Shown in pieces: positions 9,541 through 24,900 of a stretch of 64,000 nucleotides of DNA. The notes under the pieces were generated by a model that saw only the letters and a list, made by a program, of their open reading frames with translations, had not been told where the DNA came from and made no database searches. Made by a program: the position numbers and the translations under genes. The stretch spans positions 3,168,684 to 3,232,683 of the forward strand of contig CAJFCJ010000019.1 in assembly GCA_904063045.1 (NCBI GenBank), given 5' to 3'. Numbering within the stretch: the stretch's first letter is position 1; each line of letters starts with the position of its first letter. Source of the DNA: Dimorphilus gyrociliatus (taxonomy: Eukaryota; Annelida; Polychaeta; Dinophilidae).

Positions 9541-12500
9541 AGCCTTTGAGAAATGCTTATATCGAGTCCCGCGGAAAGAAGTCTGACCTCATTCCTACGT
9601 CGAGCTCCCTCATTGGCTTCTCAACTCACCCAAATGACCTCATTTGCATATGAAGGAAAATGCAATTCGGGACGCGTGCTGCGTGGAAGATGCTGCTGAT
9701 AGATGCCACAGACATTTTACTCTTTTTATATTATATGTGTATGGATTTTCCAGCATCCTATAAAAAGACACGTGTCCTATTCCCTTAGCTTTAACTCACC
9801 AAGTACAAATACATGATGAGACAATATATCTATATATCCATATATCCATATATCCATAAATATATATATATTGAGAGAACTGTGTAAAATGTTCCTTGAA
9901 AACAATTTTTAATTACATAAATAAGTTATTTTTAGTAAAAGAAAATAATATCTAAACTCAATAAGCGTTTAATTAATTGAAATCGACGAGTGGGATTTGA
10001 TAGAAAGCCATAAACTATATAGCACGTATACATAATACAATTTGTGTAAATATTTTTCAGTTAAGATGCCATTTTTCTACATCATCTATTACATTAGAGA
10101 TACCTGCTAAAAATTTTTTGGGAGAAAATAGGAGAGTAGCACAAATAGCTTTCTCTTCCTTTTGGCTATTCTTTATGAAACATTGCAGTTTTTTTTCGGA
10201 AACTATTACTTTGTAAGGCTATTTTCTATAAATTTCATCATGGGATATTATTCTTAATTATTTGTTTAGGCATAAAAGCTAAAAAAAAAGAGAATAATGA
10301 CAGAGTTAGTCTTAAAACATCTTATTCCGATTTTTGATGTTGCAACACAACGTTAAGAAAAAAATTGCGGTTAAATCAATTATGGTATATAACGACGCTT
10401 CTTTGTGAATATATATCAAACGAGAAAACGCTGTGTGAGGTGACACGATTGCGCATTCTCTTTATTACGTGTTGTCATGACTACGAAAGTGAGATATCGA
10501 TCAATCCGTTGCATGTAAGGAGAAGCGTATTTAAGCCTCATGAAAGATATATAAACTTTGAAGAAACTAGGAAGAATGTGTAAAAACCGCAAATAGTGAT
10601 ATACATTTATAGTAAGTATTTTTAAGAAGAAAATCAATCCTTCGGTATGCCAGTTACGCATAGATAATATACATCACCTCCACCTAGTAAGTAGCAGAAA
10701 ATGACTGGACTGTGTTTGATCTCTTTGTTCTGAGACTATGTCATGTGACCTGGTGTGACCTTCGTAACATTTCTTCTCATGTATCGGATGAATTTTATGA
10801 GAAGTTAAGCTGTATGTCTGGTTGCGCTGGTCTTTATGTGTGAAAACCTTTTTACTATTTCCTTTATATGTTTTCACCATCAAATACAAATGAAAATATT
10901 CTTTTTCCGGCGCCTAAAGAATTTCGCACGTTCGTACTTTCAAATTTAGCTTAACTTTTCCAAACTCATCTCTTCTATAGCTGATTTTTTGATATCGTAT
11001 TTTAATAATTCTCGACTAAAATTTCCTTTAAAAGAAAAAACACTTCTATAATTACATACAATGAAGTTTCGGGGAAATGCAGAGCAAACGGCGTCGTAAT
11101 CTTTGATCGAAGAGTCATTACGCTAAAAGCTCATATTTAAAATGGGAGCATTCAGTCGGATAAGCCGTGTAGCACTTTCTCTAAAAATTAACGAGTTTCT
11201 CGATGTTAATGTCAAACTTTATAAACGGAAAAATCTATCTCTTAGAGCAAACATAAAAATCATCTAAATATCTTTCTAAAGTTATTCCTTAAAGTCCTAC
11301 TATAAAGCCCGTTTTGTATGACCCAACATAAAATCTCACATATCAGCATTTCAAGAATTTAATTATACAAGATAAGTAAGTATAACATAACGGAAGGGAT
11401 TGTTGGACATTCTCTCGGAAAAATGATGGTTGGTGCGAGGAATGTGCTGGTCCCACGCTGAACGTAACCTTACTAGCAGGGGGCACGATGGCCTCGTCAC
11501 CTTCCTGCACCACTTAACCACCCTCTCACATTCTTCATAGCCTCAGTTATTGCGTGAGTCTGACTGCAGGCCAATAATAAGACATGCCCGCTGAGGAATG
11601 ACCCGAATATTGAACTCACATACTTTTCAGCAGAGCCCTTATGTGCAGTTTAACTTTTTGTGATTTTGCGATTTTCTCTTTCAGGGAACTTGTAGTTTTT
11701 TAGCGAGAAAGAAGATTTGTAACAAGTTAACTTGTATGCAATACGTTAAATTTTTAATAAAGTGTATTTACCAGTTTTAATGAAATTTTTGACTTGAAAT
11801 TATCATAATAAGGACAACTGCATCAGCATTAACAAAAAGGAATTCTATCAATATACTGCATAAAAACATATCTTATATTAACGTAGACTGTCTGCTTTTA
11901 AAATATGATTTCATGATTTTATAAAATGTAAGTGGAAAGATAGAGAAAACGGAAAAGAAAGCAGTGTGATTATGTAGTTTTATGCGTTTGGCTCGTCGCC
12001 AACGCGTCAGCACCGGGACAAGTGACCTGCAGTGGCAAGGCTACGCCCTTAACGTCGAAGCGTGCGTCTCGTCCAATCATCGAATAGTATGCAAATGAGC
12101 ACTCTCAGTCATGGGCTCTTTATACAAGTTTTTAGTTCCTCCATTGCTCCTTCCATTGCTTTTACGTATTTTTGCCTTAATAAATCCATATTTTACCATT
12201 GTCCCAAGAAGATCATTTCGCAAAGGTAGGCAATAATGAGAAATTAGAGAAAACCTTCATTGTCCGCCTTTAAACTATAATGTTTTATTGTTTATACTGA
12301 CACTATTTTGAAAACTAGAATTCCAGCTGAACTTTTCGAAACGCCTTTAACACACTAGTTTACAGACGTACATAAAATGTAAGCGTCGTACACGTCATAC
12401 TGACACCGTATTGTACCACTTGGGTTGAGCTAACATTATGTTGATTTTTCTCTCTGTATAAACACTCTCATTTAGCATAATTGCGTGCGGACGGCGATGG

Positions 12501-13960
12501 CAAAACCGCGAATGTATATAGACATTGGCGGCGGTATGGGAACGGATGCTGACTAAAAATATTTTCTGGCAATTCAATGTGTGCATGCATAGGCCCATTA
12601 TTATTCTCTAAAAATATTATTATTTCAAATATCTACGAAAAATTGCTTTTTACTCACGCTCCAATGCTGACCGATTTGACCTAATCCAGGTGCTGTTAGT
12701 CATTGGTCATTTAAGGTCATTTTCGAAGTAGCCGTGCCATCAACTGTAAGAATGGCGCCTTCCGCGTCCTCATCTGACCTAATTTCTCTTTCGAAACTCT
12801 GCGTCTCTCCATGACGTAACTACACATCTGCGCACGCACGCACGCAATTCTACGTCATATATTTAATGAGGTTACTCGATAAAATTGACCTTTTCCACAT
12901 GTTACAGCAATATATTGGTAAGCTCGAAAGAGTTACATGTGAGCCTTAATGAAGGCCTGTTAATATACAATTTATTTGAGAAATATGCAAAGGTTGATTA
13001 GCGACTATCTGCTGATCATTGTATCGATAAGATCAAAAGCGCGGCATTGAAATGCCGATCTTTTGGTGCCCAATTCGTGCATGCAAGCTCTTTGCCAGCT
13101 CATACAATTCACGGCTTTCGATATGGCGCCAAGATAGCACGCTAGGTTGTACACTTTGATGAACCGCTGAAGAATATGAAATGTATTTTCACTTTCTTTT
13201 CCTATTAGTCAGAATAGTACTACGAGTAGAGAAGTAGAACCGAGAAGTGACCCATGCTGACCTCACGAGCCAAAGCTGCGTGTTTACGCGGCATTGCAGC
13301 ATTCTTTCACGATGATGGTGTTAATTGGCGCAGGTGTAAGCATGTGGTCAGCGAGCCTGTTTACTGTCGGAGCGTAAAGCGATGAGTGCTATATGGCGCG
13401 TTGAGGAGGAAAACAAGCTGAGCATCTTTTCTCTGGTACTCATTTAGTGCAGAGGCGTGCTTGACCGATGAAAAATTGGTGTGAGAATCGTACGCGCAGG
13501 TTGTTAGTTATCGGGCCGTTGATCATGCTAATTATCTGCCGCGTGTGTTGCGCATGCGTTCTCTCGATAGATGCATGTGAAGAGAAGTGTGAACTGTACG
13601 TTTGCCTGGGAGCCTTGATGAGGGTTCGCGCTTATGCGTTTTTATATCGTCGCCAAAGGCGGCAAGTTCGCTTTGATGCGGTCATTTTTTATCTGCGGGT
13701 CAAAGTATTTCTTAATCCAAATAGCCCCTACCTAATTTTACGCGGCTCGTCTTGAATTCCAACACTCATTTTTAGGTTTTTTCCTTTCAATTACCAATTA
13801 CATACGTGCGACTTGGCGCGGACATTGTCCGTTCTCCGAACAGGGATTAAGTTGAAGCAATCACGCGTGCATGACGTCATTAACGGACAGGCGCCGCTCG
13901 CTCGTCAGGAATAAGGAGAACTGATACGCCGATAAAGGAGTATGTTTATTTTGAAGAGAG
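9541..13960. promoter_or_regulatory. Intergenic DNA with GC-richer islands, probable enhancers 3' of NR2F
   Basis: Islands of higher GC interrupt the AT-rich background near 9550-9710, 11400-11620, 11990-12110, 12660-13100, 13200-13450 and 13800-13960. They contain octamer words (ATTTGCAT near 9640; ATGCAAAT near 12091), repeated TGACCT half-sites, three DR4 nuclear-receptor repeats (10746-10761, 12704-12719, 13248-13263) and a CRE palindrome TGACGTCA (13872-13879). No ORF here looks coding. Enhancer function for NR2F is inference from position and motif content. Confidence 0.4.
9824..9872. repeat. TATATCCA / TA simple repeat
   Basis: Short tandem repeat of an eight-base TATATCCA unit, about three copies, running into a TA tract. 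Confidence 0.8.
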
Positions 13961-15764
13961 CTACAGTTTAATGCAGGCTATATCAATGACAAGCACCATG
14001 GTGCAATGTGAGATAAGCAATTCTGACTGGGGCACAGTGGCAGTGAGAGATTGCGCTCGAGGTCAACTTTCTGCACGTTGAGTCGAGTGTTTTTATGTAA
14101 AACTCACAGTTTTTACTTCTCCTGCAATCAAACAGGCGTGATTAAATGATGTCAGACACACAGCCCTTCTGAATATGACACAATCTAATTTTTTTCTACC
14201 GCCCAATTGTTATATATATACGCGTCATAGTGCTGCATCCATCATCCAACTCAATCAGAGCGTCTCATGCTTCGTAGGCTCAGTATTTCGGTAGTTTTTA
14301 TACAGACTTCGATTTGTATGTTTGCTGGCCTGTTATTAACCATCTATCACATGAGAATTTGATAACACTAAAGAAATCTAAAGATTTCAGGGACGAATGT
14401 TTTGGTTCAGTATATGTGTTATGTATACTTTTTTGTATACGTGAAATATTTATAATGAATATAAATGTTGAAAATACTATAAAATTCTTTGTTGATTTAC
14501 AACTTTTAGCGGTATGCTTTAATTGTTGCGCAGGCGCATCTAAATTATTTGGTAGTGGACATTCCAAATCGTAAATTTTCTCGAAGTAGGAGAATGAAAC
14601 TATCTAATACAGCATTTTTTTTATCAGATTCTGCAAATTATTGTTGATAGCCCTATAAAATATTCTTTATAATTAAGTCGGGATAAATATCTTTATTTGA
14701 GATTGCTTAAAAATGCATCGTCCTAAGAAAACAAGTTAGCATCATTTTTTACCGCAAAACGGCAGCAGTTCAGCTTCAGGAGTGCGTGATTTATACAACA
14801 AAAACACAAAGGCAACGATTTCGATTCTTCGTATGTATATAAAAGGAGAACTTTTCTGTTAGTCCGCAAATTATACGAGTGCATTATACTATAATTTTTT
14901 TAATCGTATGTTTAAAGTAATGAACATGCACGATCGGATATGTCCGAATTCTCAATCTCATTGGCACAAAATACATATACAAATAATATAAATATTTTTA
15001 AGCAATATACTTTACATTTACATACATAAATATAGGTATATATATAAATATGATACATGTTCTTATTAATATGAAAGTTAAAATAATCGACAAAGAATAA
15101 ATAGTAAAACAATAGTGTTTACATTTACTGCATAAATAAGCTTGAACGAATGACTTAGAAAATTTTATCGGCAGATTTTTTGAGATCTTATACAAGTGAC
15201 AGTTGTAATTATTGATATTTTCTTTTTTGTTGAATAGTCCTGACCTCGAACACGTAAATAAATGTATTTATACCAACAAGAGCACTAGTAAGTATATCCG
15301 CCACTAATCGGCTATTACCCTGTATAACAATACAGCTTTCTTGATAATAAAAAAAAAGAAAAAGAAAAATTTTTCGGAAATTTTCAACAAAAAAAGAATA
15401 AAACTACAATGTTTGAGCGTTTATGACGATTGAACAGAACATAAATATATGGCATTCATTTGCAGAACAAAACAAACGCTAAATGTGAAAACAAATGCAA
15501 AATATAACAAGGTTAGAAAACAAGATGTGAATTCTTTTCTTTGTTTTTATACATGATTTTTTTTTTTTGGGTTTTGAACCGAATTAGATTCGTGACTCAC
15601 TGATTGTAGCACATAATTTTTTTTAACATACAAGAAAAATAAATGCGATAGGTCTTCAAAAGCAACGGTTTAAACAAAAAAAAAAGATTCTTTAATATAT
15701 ATATATGTTTGTGTATGAGTGTGTGTTTTTTTTCCTTTTAAAATTTCTATACACAACTAATCTC
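13961..15764. other. NR2F 3' untranslated region and downstream DNA
   Basis: This stretch follows the NR2F stop codon on the minus strand. It is AT-rich, with several A and T runs and a TA tract near 15690. Candidate minus-strand poly(A) signals (TTTATT on the plus strand) are frequent, so the exact transcript end is unclear. No coding sequence is supported. Confidence 0.4.
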
Positions 15765-17650
<1,886 letters not shown>

Positions 17651-17883
17651 TTACCTAGGAAACAACTTCCATATAAGGCAATCTGGGGTGAAAGGGGCGG
17701 GACCTGGTGAATGCGAGGGCGCTACGGGCACTGCCATTCACCTACCTTTCGTTCTTCATTGGTCACCTATCTTATGAATATTAATTGGCTTCCCTATCGG
17801 CTAGAGGGCGAGGCGGGGCAAAATGGCTGCCATACAGCTACTGTATACGACAAAAAGTCTTCTCTAAAAAGCGCGCGTCAATT

Positions 17884-17947
17884 ATGTTTGAACGCAGAGG
17901 CTGGAAATCAGTCGTGGATAAAAATGGAAGAGTTGCAATTATTCCAG
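17884..17947 (+). CDS. Candidate first coding exon, divergent from NR2F
   Basis: The ATG at 17884 opens 21 codons beginning MFERRGWKSVVDKNGRV, ending at a strong donor (CCAG|GTGAGG, 17948). It lies 330 bp from the NR2F start, in a GC-richer zone containing AAAATGGCTGCC (YY1-like, about 17822-17833), as expected for a divergent promoter. The exon ends in phase 1, so it cannot join the phase-0 Rbfox exon at 28660 directly, and I could not find its partner exon. It may be the start of an unrecognised gene or of a long noncoding transcript. Confidence 0.3.
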
Positions 17948-18183
17948 GTGAGGTTGTTTTCTTATCTTTTCTTATCTTCTATCATATTTTGCTCTTAGTT
18001 TATTGCTCAATTGATTATTTTTTAAATGCATCATTCAAAATTTGGGTTTATTTTCTTAATATATGATTATCTTTGGTTTCATTTAAAAATGGCCTTTTAC
18101 TAACTTGTAAGGAAAATGGTAGTTTAAGCAAGTCACTAAATAACTACATGCAATGTACAATACATTGCGAGTAGCATTTATAG

Positions 18184-18309
18184 ATGTATATATCTATATA
18201 TATATATATATGTAAGAATCGCATATTAATATTTCTACCAACCAAAAGATATGATGTATATAATCAATATATATCTATATAGCTATATATATAAATATAT
18301 ATATATAAA
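18184..18309. repeat. TA-rich microsatellite cluster
   Basis: Two TA-type tracts (about 18184-18212 and 18261-18309) with TATC interruptions. Confidence 0.75.
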
Positions 18310-21049
18310 TGGAACGTTTATTAACTGTTATATGAAGTGCGTTTGCGAGAGTTTGTCGTGACTAAACAAGCCGAGTGGCAAGATTATATGGTACGCGTTT
18401 AATTCGATACAGCAGCCGGTATTGTGCGACCTCTCAGCTGTTGTTCGACCTTTAACCCAATTCCGATCGAGCATGCGCAAATGTAGTATATGAGTAAGTG
18501 CACACAGCGGTTCTGCAGAAATTTATCTCCTATAACTTCTAATTGGACCTTCTTTATAATATGATCAATAGAAGTTTAATTATAAACTAAATTTCCTATT
18601 TTTAAAGCGTATGATTGATTGAAATTCTACATTCATCCGGAAAAAATTTTATGTGAATAAATTTAAATTTAATACACATATCGATGTGCATACAGGAAGG
18701 GGAAAAGGAAAAGGAAGAATGAAAGACAGGCATCTCGCTTGAAAGATGACGAATTACTTAGCTTGTCAACAGCCGTGGGAAAGGAGTGCCCAAAAGCCTG
18801 ACAGCGCAATTACAAAGTGTAAAGGCTTTGACGTCACAATGGTCAACGGATAGTCTATATAGTAGCCTGTGGGCTACATAACGGCGTGTTTTCGACTGAA
18901 GCCTCCTCTTCTAGAGTGTGCCTCGCACGCGACGTTCGGAATGTTTTAAGTACTATGTTTTATTTAATTGCTTCCCCTCGGGCGAACGGCTATCAAACTG
19001 TCGTTTATAACTGTTTTGACGCCTTTTTCAATTGCTTTTTGCGTTAATTACAATTATATGCTCTTTTAAAACCAAAATGTTGTCTATATAATATGTTTAC
19101 TAATATTGCTACCTTAAATGCACTCATTTTTAGGTTAAGAACAAAGTAAAATAGATTTAACATCTATAGGAAAAATATTCATAACAACAACATATTTACG
19201 AGCACATGCACTATATGAATATATAATTCAATGAAAACAAGGGGCATTATGCGCCTCACCACTCCGCCTAGATATAATTTGATTGTTTTCGCCTCCAATT
19301 TCTGCCAACACCATACACCTTCGTTTACTTAGAAGCCACAGTGTTGATTCAGTTTCGTAGATACCTTCGAAAGTTAGATCTTAAAAAAATGACTTTTAAT
19401 TTATTATACATTGTTAAATTTAAGCATATTTAATAATAAAAATATTTTTAGTCTATAGGAAACGATGCTACATTGTCCCTGCCAAAAAAATTGCATACGT
19501 ATATAGAGATAGGAATTAAGTGTTCGTGAGTATTTATATGCAAATCGCTTACGCAATAATAAATATAAAGGAAAGCGTATATATTATTAACTGCCTTTAG
19601 CAATACTTACTTGTGCGCACCCGGAAAGAGTGCGTTTATAGACGACATCGTAGTACACGATTTATGTTATATACTGTATTATAGAGTAGCCGCGGACAGG
19701 GAGAAAGCTATTAATTGTAATTTCGCTGTATTTGAAATATTGGCGGTGCGTCACACTTATCAGCTTTCGGTGATTATAGAGAATGAGAGTATATATTTAT
19801 AACGTACTACATATAGCTCCTCCCAGCCTCACGCAAATTTTCCATCATCCCTCGGCCGTTCAGAAGAAAAAATAAAACGACAACCGTCCGTATATAATCG
19901 TATTAATTAGCAAGTGCACCATAGCACGCGGCACGTGCGTGAGCTAGCGCGTTAATTAGCGTAAGCACTAATTAGGAGAGGAGGCGGCCACATGTCAAGG
20001 CTTTCAACGTTGAGAAGAACGGCGTTCCATACCTAATCAATAAAGATCAATACTATATATATATATATCTATATAACTATACAGTATATTATACATTTAC
20101 TGTACAATTTTAGAGTTATATATATACAACATATTAATCATTTTAGAATTCTGACTATCAATTTAATGTTCTTTTGCATAAAAGTTATATTAAAAATCGA
20201 AAAATGGAGTTATCTAGTAGTGAAAGGTGAAATATAACAAGTTCGACTCGTACAAGATCAGAGGGCGTCTAACCGACCACGCCTCAAACTTAGCCTCAGT
20301 ACTGACCCCCGCCAGGGCGAAACAAAAGACAAACGAGCGACGTTAACGCAAGCCAGATGCTAATCTCCATCAAAATGCTAATCCGAACTAAACGCAAACG
20401 CGGAATGAGGTCAGGCAACAACTGTTCGGGTCACCGCATTGACCTCAACGGGGTATCGGATGTCGTGGGTTATGTAAGTTGTTTTTCACCCCCAAAAGAA
20501 GGGTATTTATATTTTTTATTATTCTTTACCTTTGGCAGAAGCAAGTCTATAAAAATTCTTTATAAATTTAATAATAGGCTAATCAAAAGATAGTTAGGTT
20601 TAAAATAATTTTGAATCATATATAACGATAAATTATTGTATTGTTGACGTTATATTTTGTCTTATTTTAATGGAATAGCCTTAATACATCCTACGTAAAT
20701 TTATGAATTAATACTTTTACGCAGTATATTTTGTATATATTATAAAAGTGTGTATATATAAAGCATTATTCATTCAGCCTGCACCTCGTAAATAGAACAT
20801 TTCGTAATATTATCCGCAAACTACAACCGCCATCGGCAATGGGTTTTTATCTGATATTCGAGGCGGCTTTTTCCTCATTCGTATAGATTCGCAACGGCCG
20901 ACAGGGAATGGGACCATCAATATAACTGTGTATGAATATGCATACTGTATGATAATCGGACCAAAATAAGTAAAATATTTGCATTGATGAAAACGATCCT
21001 TCATATTCTTTATAGTATACATACGATATGCATAAAAATATATGTACAA

Positions 21050-21098
21050 TTTATACAGTATATATATATATACTGTATATATACTGTATATATGCCTT
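21050..21098. repeat. TA repeat with ACTGTATATA units
   Basis: Near-palindromic TA tract with recurring ACTGTATATA blocks. It would fold, but this is expected of any TA repeat. Confidence 0.7.
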
Positions 21099-21727
21099 TA
21101 TGAGATAAAAGAGGCTAAAGTTCACGACATTCATATCAAAGGCCAAATTGATGGGGCGACGGAAGGTCTCGAAGGCGAGGCGCACGCCACGACCATAGTT
21201 AACATTCCGTTGTCACTGGTTTATCTTTGACTTGCCATCACGCTGAAGTGATCAGAAAGAGGGATAGAGAGTAAAGGAAAAGTGGTAATATAAAGAAAGC
21301 AATGAATGCATGCATGTACGTGTATATACGTGCCTATGTATAAAGTGTACGCTTTGTGTATACATACTGTGAAAGAGAGAGGCTTTGCTGACAGACATCT
21401 TGCGTACCCAGGTTCTGTTCGATTGTCTTTTTTTGCTGCTCTATATATTCGCCTACGATTCGGTCTTTAAAGTTTTAAGTATACTTATTCTTTAAGGTCA
21501 TTCCTTGTGCATGATTTTTTGCCACATGAATTTTTACCTCACTTTCTATACTCCTGGAACAGCGACAATAAGTGGGCAGTGAATGAGGCACTTGACAACT
21601 CGGCAATGGACATTAGATTCAATTAGGGCGTCGTGCCCCCGCATTGCCCAATGCTGCGCATGCAGGATAGCAGAGTAATATAGAAGAGACGGAAATACAC
21701 GACGAGTTAGATTGACGAGCGTATTGA

Positions 21728-21911
21728 ATGGCCGACGGTTCTATACGCAATGTGATATCGCAGTCGAATGATTCGCCACAATCGAACTGTTCAAGCGACG
21801 GGCCTGAGAAATGCGTTGTGAGAAAGTCGCTCCCTTCTCGCCCTAACACAAACAACAACTTCAAAAGACGCCCGTTTGACGGTTTGCACATGTCTGCGGT
21901 TTGTCACAACA
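21728..21911 (+). other. Exon-like open frame, unassigned
   Basis: An ATG at 21728 opens a frame rich in Ser, Asn and Pro (MADGSIRNVISQSN...) up to a possible donor CACAACAG|GTATAG near 21911. Its composition is less AT-driven than the surrounding DNA. It ends in phase 2, which does not fit Rbfox exon 2, and there is no recognised homology, so it may be chance. Confidence 0.18.
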
Positions 21912-24900
21912 GGTATAGTGCGTGCACAACCATTTTAGAGAGTTGTAGACATTTTTTTCCTATCAGTCTTTCGCTCGGGTTTTTTTCTTTCCTCACAGGG
22001 TCAACAGTATAAGCGTTTTATTTACTCGAGCAATTGTGAACGTTTGTTAAGCTCGCCCTTACTCGATTATATAGCTTACACAAGCACAGAGTTTTTCAAT
22101 CTTTACCGGTTGGCCTACTTTTTTGTCCATCGCCCTATTATTTATAAACATCGTTCACCTTATCCGACCTACCTGACCCGATGGGGTGAGGCTATATAGA
22201 TATATACCCTCCCGCCACTCATTTTTTACTCTCTTCAATATAGAATCGATTTCTCTCTTTATGCCTTGTATGTGGTATGCACCTTATTTCTATTTCGCTT
22301 TCTCTCTACTCTCACCTCACGTATATATACAAAATTTCATACGCGGCTCTCGCTTTCGCTCCCACGCCGTGAACTTCAAAGTAATGCCGCCGTTGAAAAA
22401 TAGCAGTGACGGCACTTGACGCTAGCCTCCTACCACATCATCGCCACAGGCTTTTTCATTTTTACCTCTCTCGGTTTTAATATTTTTACACTGTTTAGCG
22501 GAAACCATACCGCACTGAAGCTCTTTAGCAATTGTTATTGTTATTATGGTATACCTCATCTATGTACGTGATTGTGCAAAGGAAGAAACGTCGCTATCCT
22601 AATCGTTTCTCTAAGAGACGTTCATTGTGATGCGACACGTCTCTTTATAATGAGTGGAGTATAAGTTTAGCGCTGATATGGCTTGATGTGACACTGATGA
22701 ATGTGCAGCGGTGCGTGTTAGTGGCGAGAAACGGCGTGGTTTGTTTGCCGCGCGTGTAGCAAAAGATAAGGGGACGGACGGCGGCTAATGAGAGTTAGAT
22801 AAGAGCAGTAAATCAATTAACGACCTGTTAAATGAGCGTCGCGTGTATATATAAGCTATCGGTTGAGAATGACCCTTCACCTCGTCGGGTCACCTCTCTT
22901 TACGTAGCCCCTACATGCAGCATATTTTTTCCACATTTAAGCAATTAATATCCTCACTGTTGTAATAAACCAACGAGTTGCAGGCAGTTTCCATATCCCT
23001 CTAATAAACGAATTATCATGTACTTTTAATCAATCATCCTTTATATTTACGTCTGAAATATTGTTGTTTATCCTTGAAAAATCTTTCAAACTTTTATTTA
23101 ATTTATTTTAAGCAAACTCGATAGTTAGGAAAGCTATCATCTTAAGACAGGTAGGTTAATGTAAAATAGAGTACAGGAGAGTGACGAGCTTATGAAGGAA
23201 GCAAGCGCTTTTATAAAGAATTTAACGTGAGAAAAAATGTATAGTGCGTGCCCTGTGACCTTAGAGGCGAGCATTTTCGGTCGAGGGACGCATTCTTCTT
23301 TCCCACGCTTGCGTACAGCGTCCGACATACGACACAAAGCGCGCATTTTATCCAAACATACGCGCGTCGCAATTACGCGTTTGCGCCTGTCATTCAACTG
23401 CTTTTTTCTGAAAGAAGAACCGAGAGATTTTTACCTACAATACGTATCAAATAATCACATTTTTATTACTTTCATTGATAAAAAAAATGCATGTGTGCAA
23501 ATATAAATGAGTAAATACATAAATATGTATAAATGAGTTTGTATCTGTGTATGTATTCGAAAAGGAAAAAAACTATACTCAGTAAACATACACTAAGAAA
23601 ATAGCAAAGAAAACAAGTGCCTAACGAGAGGAGTGTGAAGGTCGCCTACTGCCTGGGAATAACCTTTCACTCACTCGATTTCAACGACCTCTATCGGTTC
23701 TTCGACCAATTGCTAACCACTAATTAATGTCCGTGCTGCGAATTTCTGTCTCACTTATTTCAAGGAATACAAATAATAGAAATAAAATATTATGATCCCA
23801 AGATACATCAAAATAGATAAAACCTTTCTTTTTGTAATCTTTTTTTCATGAATTATTATTGTCCACTCTTAAATATGTAATAGTCGACAAATATGGATAG
23901 AAATTTTATATTCATCATGATATTGTTAGATACAGTCATACTTATTATACACTATATCATTCGATTATAGACGCACCATTACTGCATCGCTTTGTTAGAA
24001 GGCGCGTACTTCAAATCGCCAGGGTAACAACTCGTAATGAAATGTCAATAGCGAAGGCGTGCACTAAACCCATCCTACAAACAGACGTGCGTGTATGCAG
24101 TTTCCCTTTTTTTCATCCATTTTCAATTTCGTAGCCAGGTAGCACCACCCAATCTGCATAATCGAATTTAGTCGGCTACAGGCTTCGTCGTTTCTTAATC
24201 CTCTCTACAACTGCTTCTTACATCTGTAACCAACACCACGATATATTCTAGGTAATTTACCACTCGAAGTGATATTCGGCAATGTTTTTGAATTACAAAT
24301 ACTCATTTATATCTTGGCAATTATAGCTAAGCATTTTGCGCAATACCGTTTTGCGATTCCGGCGAGCGTCTCTATTGCCGTAAGTGGCTGTGGGTGGGTG
24401 TGCTTCTGTTTTGCATTCAGATTATTCTGCCAATCAGTTCATGCATGAGTGCATCTGTCGATCCATGTGAAAAATGGAAATTGTCCGACAGATCGTTGTC
24501 AAACGTGCCTCAATTATTGCGATGCTCACCAGCGTCGTTTTTTTGTTGGATTTAGTTTTTTTTGCAAAGAGAGCACGTTGTCGCTTAGGAATCATTTTAT
24601 TAACTTTTATAGTGACGAATTATATTCCTATAGAAAAAGTAGAATCTGAGGAAAAAATAAACACAGATAAAGCAGTGAGAAAGACAGCACCATCTGTTGT
24701 TTGAACTCTGACCCGAACTGGCAACACCTAATCCAGCCTGACCTCATTTCAGTGGCCAGTAAAGTTCTCTTTGAAGTGTATCGATTGCCGATCGCACAAC
24801 CTACTCGTCTGGAAAAGGTATATAGGGCGTATGTACGTTAATTACATCGATTATAAGATATGTACGGTTGGGTGTACATACACGTTCTTTATACATTTTC

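Noticed and set aside
13468-13755. 95-codon open frame on the plus strand
   Set aside because: It lies in a GC-richer island where stop codons are rarer. Composition is Cys/Arg-rich without a repeated pattern, and it overlaps regulatory-looking DNA.
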